In this document: positions 1 through 11,909 of the stretch, in pieces | Numbering within the stretch: the first letter of the stretch is position 1 | Layout of the letters: each line of letters opens with the position of its first letter | Origin: Karstenula rhodostoma CBS 690.94 | Taxonomy: Eukaryota; Ascomycota; Dothideomycetes; Pleosporales; Didymosphaeriaceae | Direction of reading: 5' to 3' | Length of the DNA: 64,000 nucleotides | NCBI GenBank assembly: GCA_010093485.1 | Contig: MU001514.1 | Span: 656,266-720,265 of the forward strand | Made by a program: the position numbers and the translations under genes | Notes under the pieces: generated by a model | What the model was told of the DNA's origin: nothing | The model's database searches: none | What the model saw: only the letters and a program-made list of their open reading frames with translations

Positions 1-354
1 TCGACCGGATATGTGTATTATAGTGCATGGGACGGCGTTAGCATTTAGCATCTCGGATTTGTTGTGGATGTATAGATACGGGGGAATGGACATACTCGCC
101 AGAACGGTAAGGTTGGACTGCTCGGTCTCGAATGTTCAGATGAGGCAGGTTTTGCTTTATGCGGTGGTGTTACTAGGCCGGGAAGGTGCACTCCACTACT
201 CAAGGTCAGTACAGAAGGCGCGACACATACGGAGACTGCTTGGTTGTTGGACCCGTCTAGGCTGACGTCTTCTTCTCACTACCCAACGCAATCCTTGAGG
301 GTTGTGACTCAACAGTACAAGTCAGACATCCTTACCACGTATTGATCAACCAAT
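1..354. other. intergenic, left edge
   Basis: No supported gene. An 84-codon open frame at 11-265 has no recognisable motif. The last 100 bases are the probable promoter and leader of the PAP2 gene that starts at 355. Confidence 0.5.
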
Positions 355-1609
355 ATGGCCGTCCCGCAACTGCACGAACTCTCCACGTTCCCAATCCGCG
401 ACCCTGAAATTGATCCACCTTTCTCAACTCGCGACCCAGAAGCCGTTCCACCCTTCCGACCAGGCGAACCCGCTCAGCCCGCCCGCTTCGCTTATCTTCG
501 CCGAGTTCTTTCTCCCCGCAACGACTCAACCGCCCCCAGCAAACGCTCCCGACTCCGCGCCCGCCTCCCCAAGTTCCGCGCCCCCAACCCCCCTGACCGT
601 CCAACTTTCAAACAGTGGCTCCGGCGCTGCTGGCTCGACATCCTCACGCAGCTTCTCTGCATCTTGACCGCCTTCATAATCTACCTGACCGTACCACCGC
701 TCCTGACGCACTACTTCCCTTTGTACCCTGGCATCTACTCTACTCCGTGGGGCCTCAAGCACGGCCAGCCGTATATCAACGAGTACATCAACACGACGTG
801 GAGCGCGGCGATCAGCTTCATCGTTCCGTTCCTCATCATGTTGGCAGTGTCGGGGTGGTGGTTCAACAGCTTCTGGGACGGGAACGCTGCCGTATGTCCC
901 CCTCCCCCTTCCTCCACTCAAACGATTCCAGGCTGACGCAAACATTCAGTGCATCGGCCTCGGCTACGCCCTCGCCACCGCAACCCTCTTCCAATCTCTC
1001 ATCAAGATCTTCATCGGCGGCCTCCGCCCGCACTTCCTCTCCCTGTGCAATCCACCCATCCCGCCCGCCTATGGCGCCATCGGCCAAGCCCCAGGCGCAA
1101 TTTGGTACACAGCCGACGTCTGCCGCGGCGACCCGCACATACTGCGCGAGGCGCAGATGAGTTTCCCGTCTGGCCATGCGTGCGCGGCGTTCGCGGGATT
1201 CGGGTTCCTCGCACTGTATCTCAACGCCAAGTTTGGGGTGTTCGGACACAAGCCGCAGGAGGTAGAGAAGGTAGAGGTGAGGCCTGAAGCGGGAGAAGTG
1301 CAGGTTAGCGTGGAGGAGGTGCGACAGCCGCAGCGTCGTCCTGCTCGGATTCCGCACTGGCGGCTCGTCCTCTTTGCTGCGCCGCTGCTGGTCGCGGTCA
1401 TCATGGCGGCGAGCAAGATCAGGGATATGTGGCATCACCCCGTTGACGTGGTGTTTGGGGCGTGTGTGGGGTCGCTGTTTGCGCTGATGGCGTATCGGAT
1501 GGTGTATAGGAGTGTGTGGGATCAGAGGAGGAACCATATCGCGAGGGAGGTGGGGGAAGAGGCTACTGTGAGTGTAGAGGAGCGTAAGGATAAGGGGTAT
1601 GTTGTTTGA
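355..1609 (+). CDS. PAP2-family lipid phosphate phosphatase
   Basis: Two exons, 355-891 and 950-1609, joined by a 58-nt GTATGT...CAG intron, give 398 aa. This is an integral membrane phosphatase of the LPP/DPP1 type, which dephosphorylates phosphatidate, diacylglycerol pyrophosphate and related lipids. All three PAP2 signature blocks lie in exon 2: KIFIGGLRP, then PSGH, then SKIRDMWHHPVDV with the catalytic His and Asp. About six hydrophobic segments are visible, the first near residues 92-115 after a proline- and arginine-rich cytosolic N-terminus. A charged insert of about 40 residues (Glu/Val/Gln-rich) separates the PSGH block from the last block. The start is the first ATG in a CCAATATGG context. 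The family is certain; the substrate is inferred. Confidence 0.93.
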
Positions 1610-2872
1610 AGGGTGGTGGATGTGAAGGCGGAGCGGGGAGGGTGGTTTTTCTTCTCTGCGGCTCTGGACTTTCCTTTGTTATAGAACAACCCGTTTTTAA
1701 TACCTACTAACGTGCCTTTATTTTTAATTCATGCTACCGATGCCGTGTACCTAATGCACATGATCCTCGCTAGCATCGTCAGATTATCGCATCCTACTCT
1801 TCACTTCCCCTTCCCTGCTGCCGGCAACAACTCTCATCTTCCACAGCTACGTCTACCCACTGAAACGGACGTGTATTCACAGCGGACGCTGCGTCCTCGG
1901 GAATAAACCATTTTTTTCCCCTACATTAGGTATGGAAAAAATGTTTCCTTCCGTATGGTATTCATCCTACATCAAGATTTCTTTGATCTAAGGGGTAGGG
2001 GTGTTACAGCCTGTTCTTTTTCGGGTGCGTTCGTAGGGAGGTGATGCGTGGGTGAACGTTATTGGGGAGGCGGAGCTGGGAGGGTACCATGGCACCAGAA
2101 AAAGCTACAAAAAGCAGAATTGGTAAGGCGTGAGAATGCTGCGATGCTTTTTAAGAGGGCGCGGCGTGTTGGTGTTATTGGCGGGTCGGATTTCGGCGAG
2201 AAGGTTAGCTGGTGGCTCGAGGGTGGTGAGGGTCGGGTAAGTTTGGAGAAGCACGTGAAACTACCATAGATACTTTTTCAAGGTTAAGGGGTTGAGGGCA
2301 GTTTGTCGTGGAGATAAAAATCCATGGGCTCCCATTAACCTGATATCTATCGAGCTTTCTGTGCTCAAGTCATGTACGTGAGTTGCGTCACTTGATTTGC
2401 TGATTCATCTGGAGGGAAATTATGACAAAAAGATCAAGTTATAGAGTGTTTGGAGTATAAAAATATTGTTAAAAAGATGTTTCCCCCAGCTAACAGCTCA
2501 AGAATAAGCGTATTTTTTTTTTAGAAAAAAAACAAAAAAAAAAAAAACGGTCACGAAAAAGCAAAATGTTCGTTCATAGAGTAACTGGAACACTTTTCGT
2601 TTGAATATATCTGCAACACTGGTAGCATAAGTCGATGTAGAGAAGGAACATCGATCAAGGTGGTGAAGAAACATCGTTCGTCACGCTGGTGGAATACAGT
2701 AAACTGGGAAAGCCAATTTGCAATGATTACCAAAAGACCATTGAAAATCAATTTTGAACGAAAATACCGCACTAACAAGCCATAGAGTTGGTGGCAACAT
2801 AACGCACTCCTTTCTCCACTCAGCTACCTGAGAACCACCAGCGTTCTACTGTATATGAATAGTCTAATACAA
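1610..2872. other. intergenic
   Basis: Convergent 3' region between the PAP2 gene and the minus-strand small gene. It holds a T-run/A-run pair at about 2512-2547 and scattered short open frames (for example 2048-2269 and 2551-2778) without motifs. I see no gene. Confidence 0.5.
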
Positions 2873-3229
2873 TCAGGCATTGACGTTATTTAACGCTCCA
2901 TCAACTGCCTGCAAAACCTCCGACTTTGTGGCATTTTTCCTGACGAGAATAGTAGTCATAACAGCGTGCGTCCCACCATGTTTCTCTCTCCAAGCCTTAA
3001 GCGATGCTGAGATCTTCCCCGCGTTTGGCTGGCACTGGAACTTGTGGTATACGACCCCATTCTGCGTCACTTCCTCGTCGTAGTCGAAGCGGACCCCGAT
3101 GTTCTCGAGTTCGGCATTGCTTTTGGGCCAAGCGGTTTTCCCGCGGCTGACGGTGGGGTTCGCGAGTTTCTTCCAGGCGCCGCTGTCCCCGAGAGCCCTG
3201 CCGACTGACTTGAGCGCCTTCATGCCCAT
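2873..3229 (-). CDS. small conserved-looking protein, unknown function
   Basis: A 118-aa single-exon coding region from ATG 3229 to the stop at 2873. It is soluble and basic at the N-terminus (MGMKALKSVGRALG), followed by a compact mixed region containing VRFDYDEEV and a C-terminal VLQAVDGALNNVNA helix. There is no signal peptide or membrane segment. Upstream on the minus strand a GTACGT donor near 3300 and a CTACGTAG acceptor near 3240 suggest an intron in the 5' leader, because the upstream stretch has no ATG in frame. I do not recognise the family. The balanced composition and clean flanks make it more likely a real gene than a chance frame. Confidence 0.6.
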   Translation of the reverse strand: MGMKALKSVGRALGDSGAWKKLANPTVSRGKTAWPKSNAELENIGVRFDYDEEVTQNGVVYHKFQCQPNAGKISASLKAWREKHGGTHAVMTTILVRKNATKSEVLQAVDGALNNVNA

Positions 3230-3309
3230 ATTGGTGGGAACTACGTAGCATGTTGATTAGTTGGGTAGTATTGTTGATGACGGGGCGTGGGTGAACGTAC
3301 CGTTGGGGC

Positions 3310-4324
3310 GGGGATGCAGAACGTTGAACGATGATTAAAAGTAGTGTCTTGGAACTTCTTGAAGACTGCTCGAGATGAATGGGAAGTTGTTGATGTCAGG
3401 ATTCAGTGCTGGAGAGTTGAATAGATATATATGCACTCAAGATTAAGCGGGTACCGCACTATTCACCTAACTTCTACTGGTTTCTCATTCGTACGCGCGC
3501 GAAGAACCAATCGAAATGGTTTCTAATGATTCTGGTACGGGCAGGAGAGTAGGAATGAGGCACAGTCGACATCTACAGCTACTGTGACATGGTAGCGCAA
3601 GGGGGCACAGTTTGGTTGGGCCAGATGAGCATGGGTTACGGGCCGATATTGATTGCGAAGGAAATAGAATGAGACAAAGTTGACAGAGGAGAGTGTGTTC
3701 ATGACTATTCCACGGGCTCATGACCCTACGGTGTGGTTGTGTTGAGAATATGGCACAAGACTGGTGTTCAAAGCAACACATAAGGCTGCTGTTCCCGAAA
3801 TGGATGTCACATCAGCACCAGGTTTGCTTCGGCTTCCTAGGCTGCGTGCTCTGAATACCTCAAGAATAGCTCTTCAGCTGTGGGTCTGCCGGCGCGTGGA
3901 TGAGTTTCTAACCCATTGAACAGGAAGCGTAAGGAGTTTGAGCTCTAATGAATTGCGACTAGTCCTCTGTTCAGCGCGACATGAAGTGCGCAGGATTGGT
4001 CAGTGGTTGTGTTTGGACCTTTGAGGTGGATTGTGGCGGGTGGGTAGATTAGCTGATTGGGCCATTTGATTGAACTGGGTCGCCAAGTGCATTAACCAAC
4101 TCGAGACTAGAGCATTGTCAACGCGTTTCGTGCAACCGCCGAACTCGAAGTCACTTCACTCCGCCAGAACCAGTCATCTTTCCGCGGCGATTGTTTATCG
4201 GTCCATCCGGATGTGACCTTTCTTGAAACTTCTCCACTTTTCCTGGGCTACGCCGGAATCTTCGCGCGTACGCTTGGTAGGAGGCCGAGTGGTATGATTT
4301 TCGACTTTGAGTCTTTTCTCTATC
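3310..4324. other. intergenic
   Basis: Divergent region between the small minus-strand gene and the AIM9-like gene, presumably carrying both promoters. A 98-codon minus-strand frame at 3485-3781 shows no motif. No repeat or RNA gene seen. Confidence 0.45.
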
Positions 4325-6162
4325 ATGAACCTTCATAGAGCGCCACCTCGACTTGCGGGTTGGGATTCAATCACGAGGACAAGTCTACTCCGCTCGTCTT
4401 GCTTCAGTCGCAGCTGCGCATTTTCCTCGTCTCAGGCTGATATGGGGAATACGGAACACAGCCGTGATTTATTCGAATACACGTCGGGAAGATGGATGTA
4501 TGTTTCAACTCAGTGTTTTGCGCTACACCTTTTCAACTGACTTAACTCCTATCTCGTAGATGGAATGAGCCGCGTCGCTTGGCCGAACGACACTTGGCTT
4601 TCAACGTCGATGAACTCAAGAAAGCCGCCGCGAAATCAGTAAACAGGCCCACCTCAGATATCAAAAGCTTTCGCAAATTTGCCGAGGGCGGTTTTAACCG
4701 CGTTTTTGACATATCAATGAAAGATGGCTCATCTATACTCGCCCGCTTGCCCTACCCATCAACTGTGCCGCAACATTTAGCGGTAGCGAGTGAGGTCGCG
4801 ACATTGGATTTTGTCCGCGCCCAAGGGGTCCCCACACCTCGAGTGTTGGGGTATTCAGTTGGTGATAATTCCGTCGGCGCTGAATACATTCTCATGGAAA
4901 AACTGCCAGGAAGACCCATTGGGGATGCTTGGTTTGACCTCTCCGAACGAGAAAGGCTCAAAATCCTCCTTCAGATCGTGAAGCTGGAAACCAAGCTCTT
5001 CGCCATGGACCTTCCAGCTAGTGGGAGCATATACTATGCCCATGATCTGCCCATAGGTACACCGAAGAAAGATATACCCGGATCTGATAACGGGTTGTGT
5101 ATAGGGCCCTACGCGGCCCTGCAATGGTGGTTCGGTGAACGCAGAGATCTTAAAATTGATAGAGGTCCCCGTAAGTACTGCTTCCGTGCTCAATGTGTTT
5201 GATCTCTCTAAACGTTCATAGATGAGGATTCTTGCCTCGTCCTTCAGGCTCCTGCCGAGAAAGAATTAGCGTGGCTCAGTGCATACGGACGACCCAGATT
5301 CCCGTTTGAGCGTGCATATAGGGAAACTTTCAATTATGAAAAGCAGAATCCTGAGGAACATGCCAATTCCCTTAGGGAGTACATCCGACTTGCGCCCCAT
5401 CTCGTACCTACATCTTCAAAACTCAATCTCCCTGTTCTTCGCCATCCTGACCTTCAGCCCAACAACATTTTCATCGACGATGACCTCAGCATCACCGGTC
5501 TTATCGACTGGCAACACGCTGTAGTACTTCCTACATTCCTAGCCGCCGGGATACCAAACGTTTTCCAGAACTACGATGATGAGGAGTCGATGTCCTTTAC
5601 TCCGCCCCAGCTCCCAGCCGATCTCGAATCGATGGATGAAGACGACCGTGCCACAGCGCAGGAACAGTTCCGCCGTCGACACGTGCACTTCTACTATATG
5701 GGATTTACGCAGCGAATGAATGAGACTCATTGGCACGCCCTCGAACAAGAACCAAGTCTCCTGAAGCGCCGCACATTCCACGATGCAGGTGCGCCCTGGG
5801 AAGGCCTCAACACGCCGCTCCAAATGGATATTGTCCGCCTATCGCAGAATTGGTCAAACATCGTCTCTGCTAGGTCGGATGGCACAGCCCCCACATTTCC
5901 TATTAGTATCACAGAGAAAGAGGCACAAAGAAGAGCTACGCAGGATGAGTCTCTTCGCGAGACCGACTCCGAAATGGAACGCATCCTCGGGCTACTTGGC
6001 GTTGCGTCCGATGGATGGACGCCCTCCGAATCGTTTGACAGCGCGAGAGAGCAGGCAAAGCTGTTCAAGGAAGAGGGGCTTGCTGCGGTCAGTGATGACC
6101 CGTGGCTAGCAGAGATGTCCGAACGGCATTGGCCGTTTGATGACTGTGATGAGGAGGAGTAG
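4325..6162 (+). CDS. AIM9-like APH-fold phosphotransferase, probably mitochondrial
   Basis: Three exons, 4325-4497, 4560-5170 and 5222-6162, give 574 aa. The aminoglycoside-phosphotransferase/protein-kinase-like fold is clear: FAEGGFNRVF as nucleotide loop, LRHPDLQPNNIFID as the HxDxxxxN catalytic loop, and GLIDWQHA in the place of DFG. The first 40 residues are rich in Arg and Ser with few acids, as in a mitochondrial targeting peptide. Exon 1 joins exon 2 as GRWIWNEPRRLAERHLAFN, the conserved N-terminal block of fungal AIM9 relatives. The open frame can be read back to TTG 4307, but the first ATG is 4325. The cellular substrate of this family is unknown. Confidence 0.9.
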
Positions 6163-6966
6163 GGAGGGGAATAGGCAAAAGCTGCGCGTGGTGGGGGATG
6201 TGTAGTGCTGCATGTGGTGGGGAAGCTGAGTTGCGGTGTTGCGTGTAGAGTGAGATAATGTCTAGGATTGGGGCCTTGCTAAGTGCATAGATACCCACAC
6301 AAGCGTATTTCAAATCAATTCAGCCATGTGTGTATTGTTGGGTAAACTCTAAAGGTGCTGAATGAGAAACCGACAAGGTGCAGGACGCAAACCGGACTCG
6401 CTATGCCGTCTAGGAAAGTAAAAAGCTTCTATTCACGTATGGCATGTGGTGAAGATGTTTACGACTGGAGGCGACAAGCGTACGTGATAACAGTAGTGTC
6501 TAGCTTTGTGGAATTCCTGCTAGCTGATTGCTACGTTACTGCTTTTATGCTTAGATTTGTTGTCTCTCTACACTGCAAAAAGTAGTGCCTTTGACTTCCT
6601 CTATATGACCGAGTTTGACCAACTTTCCGGCTTGAGGTGGTCGTTGCCAACCTCCTCGACCTACTCCGAAGGCCTCACTGAGCTGTTCAATCGGTAGTAG
6701 CGACGGGCGGTATGGGTGTAGAGTGCGAGGTCATGATATTAGTGAAGTGGTGTAGGGCCGAGGAAGTTTCTCACCTTCAGCCTCGGAGAGGTACATGGAC
6801 GAAGGAAGAGAGACGAAGGTTGTGCAAAAGTCATTTTCTAGTCTTAAAAAGATATGAAAAATTAGGCTATCCTTGCTCTTTCTTCGCGACATGTATAGTG
6901 AGTGACAAGTGACAACCACCAACCGGTTAAAGCTACTAGAGCTATTCCGAAAGGTCGTCGACACGG
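6163..6966. other. intergenic
   Basis: Convergent 3' region between the AIM9-like gene and the six-exon minus-strand gene. Short open frames on both strands (6355-6585, 6712-6912) have no motif. Nothing else seen. Confidence 0.5.
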
Positions 6967-9235
6967 TCACTGATCCTGATTCGGATTCCCAACAGTGGTA
7001 TGCCCATGAACATGCTTACACTTCTTCCACACATGCTTCATACCCTCCGCCTTGGGTGGATAACCCTTCGGAATATTGAACTTCCAATGATGGCTGCCCT
7101 TGCCCTTGCATCCCATTTGGTGCTGACACTGGTTCTCGAACTCCGTGCTCGCATAGAACCCCGTCTGCTCGTAGAAGAACTGGCTCTCTTCAAGTCCACG
7201 CTTCCAGTTTTCATAAATCCAATTGACATTGCCACAGCGACAGGGGTAGTTCCGGCCTTCCTTCGACCACACACTGGAGATGGCCTCGCCGCCGGGATTC
7301 CTGCATATCGGCACGGTGAACGCGCCTGGGAGGGAACCGGCGTTCTCTGTGGAATTCGCGTACAGCAGCTGGTCCCCCCCAGGAACGGTGGTAACATCGT
7401 ACGGGCGGAGTACTTCCTCGAGCTTGTTTTCGGCGACCCAGAGCGAGGAGCGTACGATGTCTTCTTTGGTAATGTTGGAGTATCGCTCCGGGCTGGTGAG
7501 GAGGGCCTTGAGGCCTGGTGGGGAGGCTATGTCCCGCGTGGCTTCGAGCATGCTATAGAGCCAGTAGACGTGGCCAGCGCGCTCGGGGAGGCAGACTTTG
7601 TTCCGGACAGGACCGCGCGGGTCCTCTTCGCAAGATGATGAGTACGTGTTGATTCTTGTGTCAAGGATGTAGACTGGTTCGGTAGACCTATTAACGTTAG
7701 CGTCTATCGAACTGATGAACATGCCATATAAAGTCCCGGTCATATAACAAGGATGATGCCTCCTGGATGCATGGACAAGATCCTTGAATCGAAATGCTGA
7801 AGGAGCTAGACTTACCACAATCCGTCGATAGCAACAGCCGTGAACCATTTCTGAACAAGTTCATGAAGGTCGTTATTGAGACCAGGCGCAACCTCCACGA
7901 ACTCTCCAGACCGGATCAGATCAACAATGTTCATGTTATTGGGCGTCATGCCCATATTGCCGTTCATATACGCCTCTGCATCCTCCCTGATCTTCTTCTC
8001 AGCCTGGGTGGCAATCATGTTCCACGACCGCCGGAAATGGTCCCTAGCCTCCTGCTCGAAGTTCCTATGCACAGTTAACCCTTGGTCCAAACTTTACTTA
8101 GCGAATGTGACTCACGGATCTGCAGGCCCGAGCTTGTCCGCAAGGCCCGAGAGTCCAATAAAACTATTGCCTACGAAGCTGATGCCGTTGCCTACGGCTG
8201 AGATCGCGTCGGTCCCTGCTTTTCCAATACCTAAGGCAGAGCCAAGAACAGGATTGCCTAGAGCGCCTAAGGTCCCCATAGCTACGAGGAGTATGGCCGT
8301 CATCGCCGCGCCGACAACTTTGTGTGCTCGCGCCTCGCTGAGAGCTTTTTCCCTCGTCTTACGCGTCCACGTAAAACGATCTACGAGTTCCCAGTCGCGG
8401 TTTTGAACTGGATCACGCACGCGTTCGTGTCAGCGAATCAATACTTTCTAGATTCCATAATTCTTTCTCTTCATGTATGCAGGAAGCAACGGATAATTCG
8501 AGGTGATCAATAGCCAACAGAGGTGTACTCACTGTCAGATGCTGCATCGTCTACCGCATCCTTTACCATCTTGGCAACCAAGTCCACATTCGCAATGGCC
8601 TCGAAGGCATAGTAAGCCATCTGTCGGTCGTGGGAGCTGATGTTTTCAGTAATTTGTTTGCAGTCAACGATCTAGTCATTTAAATTAATTTAGATATAAC
8701 ATCGGGGAGATGTGGGACAATGAAGGCCATACCGAGCAAGCGCCAATGCCCTGGCAGACAAACTGCGAGGAAACCAAGTCAGGGGCATACGTGTCGCGCA
8801 TGTATAGATGGAAACCGCTATAATCGGAATAGTCAAAGTATTCTTCGAATTGTCTCGTAACCCACTCTATCACAGAGCTATTCGTTCCACTATTCCAGTC
8901 TTTTAGTGAAGGGCGTTCTAGCCTGCAGCCTGGCTGGTACTTCACAGTTGTCTCCTGGCGCTGTGGATCCGAATGGGAAGGCCTGTGGTGGTAAGGTCGT
9001 GAAGGTCGTGGATGTCGTCCGGTAGAGGTAGAGGAGGCATTGCTTTGGGTTGCAGTGATTTGTGGCCTCGGCGGCCTTTTTTGTTTGCGTATGTGCTTCC
9101 ACTTATCGATCTCGCCAGGTGCGCCTTTGATGAGGTTAGCATGATTGTGGAGATGAGCTTGGACTTAGAACACAACCTACCTGCGACCTGCCAGAAGCAC
9201 CAGAGCACAGTGCACAATCGCAGAATGAAGTTCAT
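6967..9235 (-). CDS. unknown secreted/membrane protein with glycine-rich hydrophobic segment
   Basis: Six exons that keep phase: 9235-9181, 9124-8733, 8671-8533, 8407-8116, 8064-7816, 7762-6967, giving 640 aa. The N-terminus MNFILRLCTVLWCFWQVAG looks like a signal peptide, followed by about 60 basic, low-complexity residues. A cysteine-containing region includes FVCQGIGACS and DCKQIT (around residues 145-155). Residues about 215-290 form a long hydrophobic stretch built on Gly and Ala (VVGAAMTAILLVAMGTLGAL, then ALGIGKAG and VGNGISFVGNSF), like a glycine-zipper hairpin. The C-terminal 260 residues are soluble, with CRCGNVNW and CQHQMGCKGKGSHHWKFN cysteine/histidine groups. The layout recalls a fungal family I know as DUF7872, but I cannot verify that. 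The exon 1-2 junction uses a weaker AAAG acceptor. Function unknown. Confidence 0.75.
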
Positions 9236-9990
9236 GATTGCACGGACAGAACGACTGTTGACGGCGAGCGTCGTGACTCGGGGATGGAACGGTTGATAAG
9301 AACTCTTCGCGGTTTCAACAACGATGCAACTGCTATGGTAGGTCTCCAGGCGGCTCGCGGCATAGCCTTTTATAGTGAGTTCCCGTTCCCAAGCCATCAA
9401 TGGATTAGCCTTTAGCGATCACTGTAGTGGCTGAATTCGCCGTCGATTCAAAGAGATGTTTGGTTGATGCACCGCATGCTACAGCCAGCGATACACCATT
9501 CATCTTGGGCGATTATCCAAAAGGTACGCATGTGCCGTGTCATCGCGCTCATTTGAGCTGGTAGCAGGGCCTGTTGACAGCTAACGGCTGAGTGTGACTT
9601 CTGATTGTTGAGTAGAGCTGCCAACATCGGGCGACGTTGATTGTGCAATCGTTGGGCCACGATCTTAGTTCGCCCGATTAGTGTACTCTTATGTGTCAAC
9701 AACACCTGCAGCGCTACTTTACATTAATGTGACATAATAATTTGGTCATAGCTCAACAATGTGATTGTGGCGCTGCCACTGGCGCATCGAAGCCTTCCTC
9801 GGCCCTGGGTCACTGGAACGAGAGCATTTCATTTTTGCTTCAACAGAGCATTCGGAAATACCATATCCACGGTTCCTGTCCCCTAAATTCCTGACCTGTG
9901 CCTTCGAATCGAAGTCTGAGCATGATCTACACGGCTGGGTATATAACGCTGTCATGTGGGGATCCCGGAATCGTGAAAGACAATAGGGAG

Positions 9991-10020
9991 GTGCCCGTGG
10001 GTGCCCGTAGGCGCCCGCGA
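9991..10020. repeat. three 10-bp tandem units
   Basis: Three imperfect 10-bp units, GTGCCCGTGG, GTGCCCGTAG and GCGCCCGCGA, sit head to tail just before the larger tandem duplication. They are GC-rich compared with the surrounding intergenic DNA. Confidence 0.7.
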
Positions 10021-10075
10021 GGAGGAGGTAGTGTTAGGGTGATCGGTGGGGTGAGTCACGTGTGACTGTAGCTCT

Positions 10076-10175
10076 GGATCAGGAGGTTGTTGGGCTGGGT
10101 AACCCGGGTGGCTGGCTCTGTAGAGGATCAGGAGGCTGTTGGGCTGGTAACCCGGGGGGGCCGGCTCTGTAGAGG
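10076..10175. repeat. tandem duplication, 49-bp period
   Basis: Two consecutive copies begin GGATCAGGAGG at 10076 and 10125 and end in GGCTCTGTAGAGG. They differ by a few substitutions and a one-base indel in the G-run after AACCCGGG. An 18-bp sequence, GTGACTGTAGCTCTGGAT, lies at 10062-10079 and again at 10265-10282, so the patch was assembled by more than one duplication. Confidence 0.75.
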
Positions 10176-10670
10176 AGCGGCGCGTTGCTTGAAGTTTGGG
10201 CGACGATTGCGACGGCGCGTGTGAGAGTCATACCGAATAGTGACTGCTCGCGATCAAATTGTTGGTGACTGTAGCTCTGGATTATCGTCGCCTCAACTAT
10301 CTCAACACTGCTCAACCACCATGGAACAGAACAGATCCAAGGGCCAACAGAGCGAGATATAACGCTGTCGAGAATCAGGATCGATTTACAATCCCGGGGG
10401 CTGATAATTCTTATGTGCTGAACGAGTGAAGCGTTATGTCTCGTTAAGTAGAGTAGAATCAATCGTTTCTAAACCACAATTGGTGATCGGGCATGACCAC
10501 CGAAAATGGCTGCCTAAACCATTAATCTTTCCTCGCATCTCAAGTCCTATATAGCAGCGTCGTGAAAGACTCCATCATCCGAAAATTGCGCACCCGCAAC
10601 TCGACACATCCGGCCCAGAACACGAGCAAAGCAATCTCGGGGAAGAGCGACCGACTAAACAACCAACAAA

Positions 10671-11636
10671 ATGTCATCTCCATCACACATCCTCCCTCGC
10701 AACAACCTCTTCCGCCCCGCGCAGCCTACTCCCCTCCAGCGCTTCCTCCGCAACCCACTCTTCTCCCTCGCAACCTACCTCTACACGCACCAGCCAACCC
10801 TCAAGCATCCTCGTTAGGGCAGCAACAACAGCACCGCACTACCCCCAGTCCGCATAATCTGCCTCTCCGATACGCACAACACCACACCCCCGTCCCCCCC
10901 CGGCGACATCCTCCTCCACGCCGGCGACCTCACTCAAAACGGCACCTTCGCAGAAATCCAAGCAACTCCGGCCTGGCTCAGCGCCCTCCCACATCCCCAC
11001 AAGTTCGTCATCGCAGGGAACCACGACCTCGTCCTCTCCCGCGCCTTCGTCGCCGCCGCGCCGCCCCGCGTCTTCACCACCGCGCCAGGCACAACGAAAG
11101 ACGACCTCGACTGGGGGGAGGTAATCTACCTCGAGAATGCGAGCGCGTCGGTCACTGTGAGAGGACGGAAGGTCAAGGTCTGGGGCGCGCCGTGGACACC
11201 GAAGTATGGGAACTGGGCGTTCCAGTATCCTCCTGGGGAGGATATTTGGCAGGGCAAGATACCGGAGGATGCGGACATCCTGGTGACGCATGGGCCGGCA
11301 AGGGGCCACTTGGATGTCAACGGGACGGGAAACGCGGGATGCATGCACATGAGGCATGAGCTGGAGAGGGTGAAGCCCCGGCTAGTGGTGAGCGGGCACA
11401 TACGTGAGGCGAGGGGGCGGGAAGACGTGTGCTGGGATAGGATGCAGAACATGTTTGAGGCTGCGCTGGGGGGTCCCGTGGCTAGGTGGTTTGTGTTTGA
11501 GGTTGGCGTGCTGGTGTGGATGTGGAGCTGGGTACGGTGGGCGTTTGGAGTGAGGAGGGAGGCGACTACGACGTTAGTAAATGCGAGTACGGTTGGACAT
11601 GGGGGTGTAGCAGAGGGAATGGCCGTGGAGATTTAG
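10671..11636 (+). pseudogene. metallophosphoesterase gene with an in-frame stop
   Basis: From ATG 10671 the frame reads 48 codons, meets TAG at 10815-10817, and continues open in the same frame to the stop at 11634-11636. After the stop every calcineurin-like metallophosphoesterase block is intact: LSDTHN, GDILLHAGDLTQNGT, AGNHDLV, LVTHGPARGHLD and VSGHIREARG, the metal-binding Asp, His and Asn residues of small MPPED-like phosphoesterases. No ATG in this frame follows the stop before the catalytic core. A 36-nt intron (10813-10848, GTTAGG...CCCAG) would remove the stop and keep frame, but it is shorter than usual fungal introns. TAG could derive from CAG by a C-to-T change in a CpA context. 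Either a recent nonsense allele, a very short intron, or a base-call error. Confidence 0.75.
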
Positions 11637-11909
11637 TCGTTGCTGAAGACCAGCAATGATGTGTTGTGGTAAAATAGACCATGTAGAATTAGCTGAGCGT
11701 ATGGTAAACTTGGATCTGTTGGTGTAGTTGGCGGCTTCGGTCTAGAGGACGTGTGCGTGCTGTGACAAGGTCTTTTTATTTCATCTGGCTGGATAAGCCA
11801 CAAGAATACCATCTATCTATTGTGGCCTTTTTCGCAGAACATCCTGGCTCTTGATGTTGTCCTCGCGTCCTCACAGGCCAGCGCTTGGCTCGTCGCCTTG
11901 CCCAGGGCC

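Larger units (their letters stand above)
9236..10670. other. intergenic with short tandem repeats
   Basis: Divergent region of 1.4 kb between the unknown six-exon gene and the metallophosphoesterase. Open frames here (9448-9705 minus, 9765-9986 plus, 10079-10462 minus) carry no motif. The notable content is the repeat patch at 9991-10282, described separately. Confidence 0.5.

Noticed and set aside
526..1537. Long minus-strand frames opposite the PAP2 gene
   Set aside because: Codon-bias shadows; the plus strand carries all PAP2 motifs.
10562..11359. 265-codon plus-strand open frame over the metallophosphoesterase
   Set aside because: Proline-, histidine- and arginine-rich shadow frame; the conserved motifs lie in another frame from ATG 10671.
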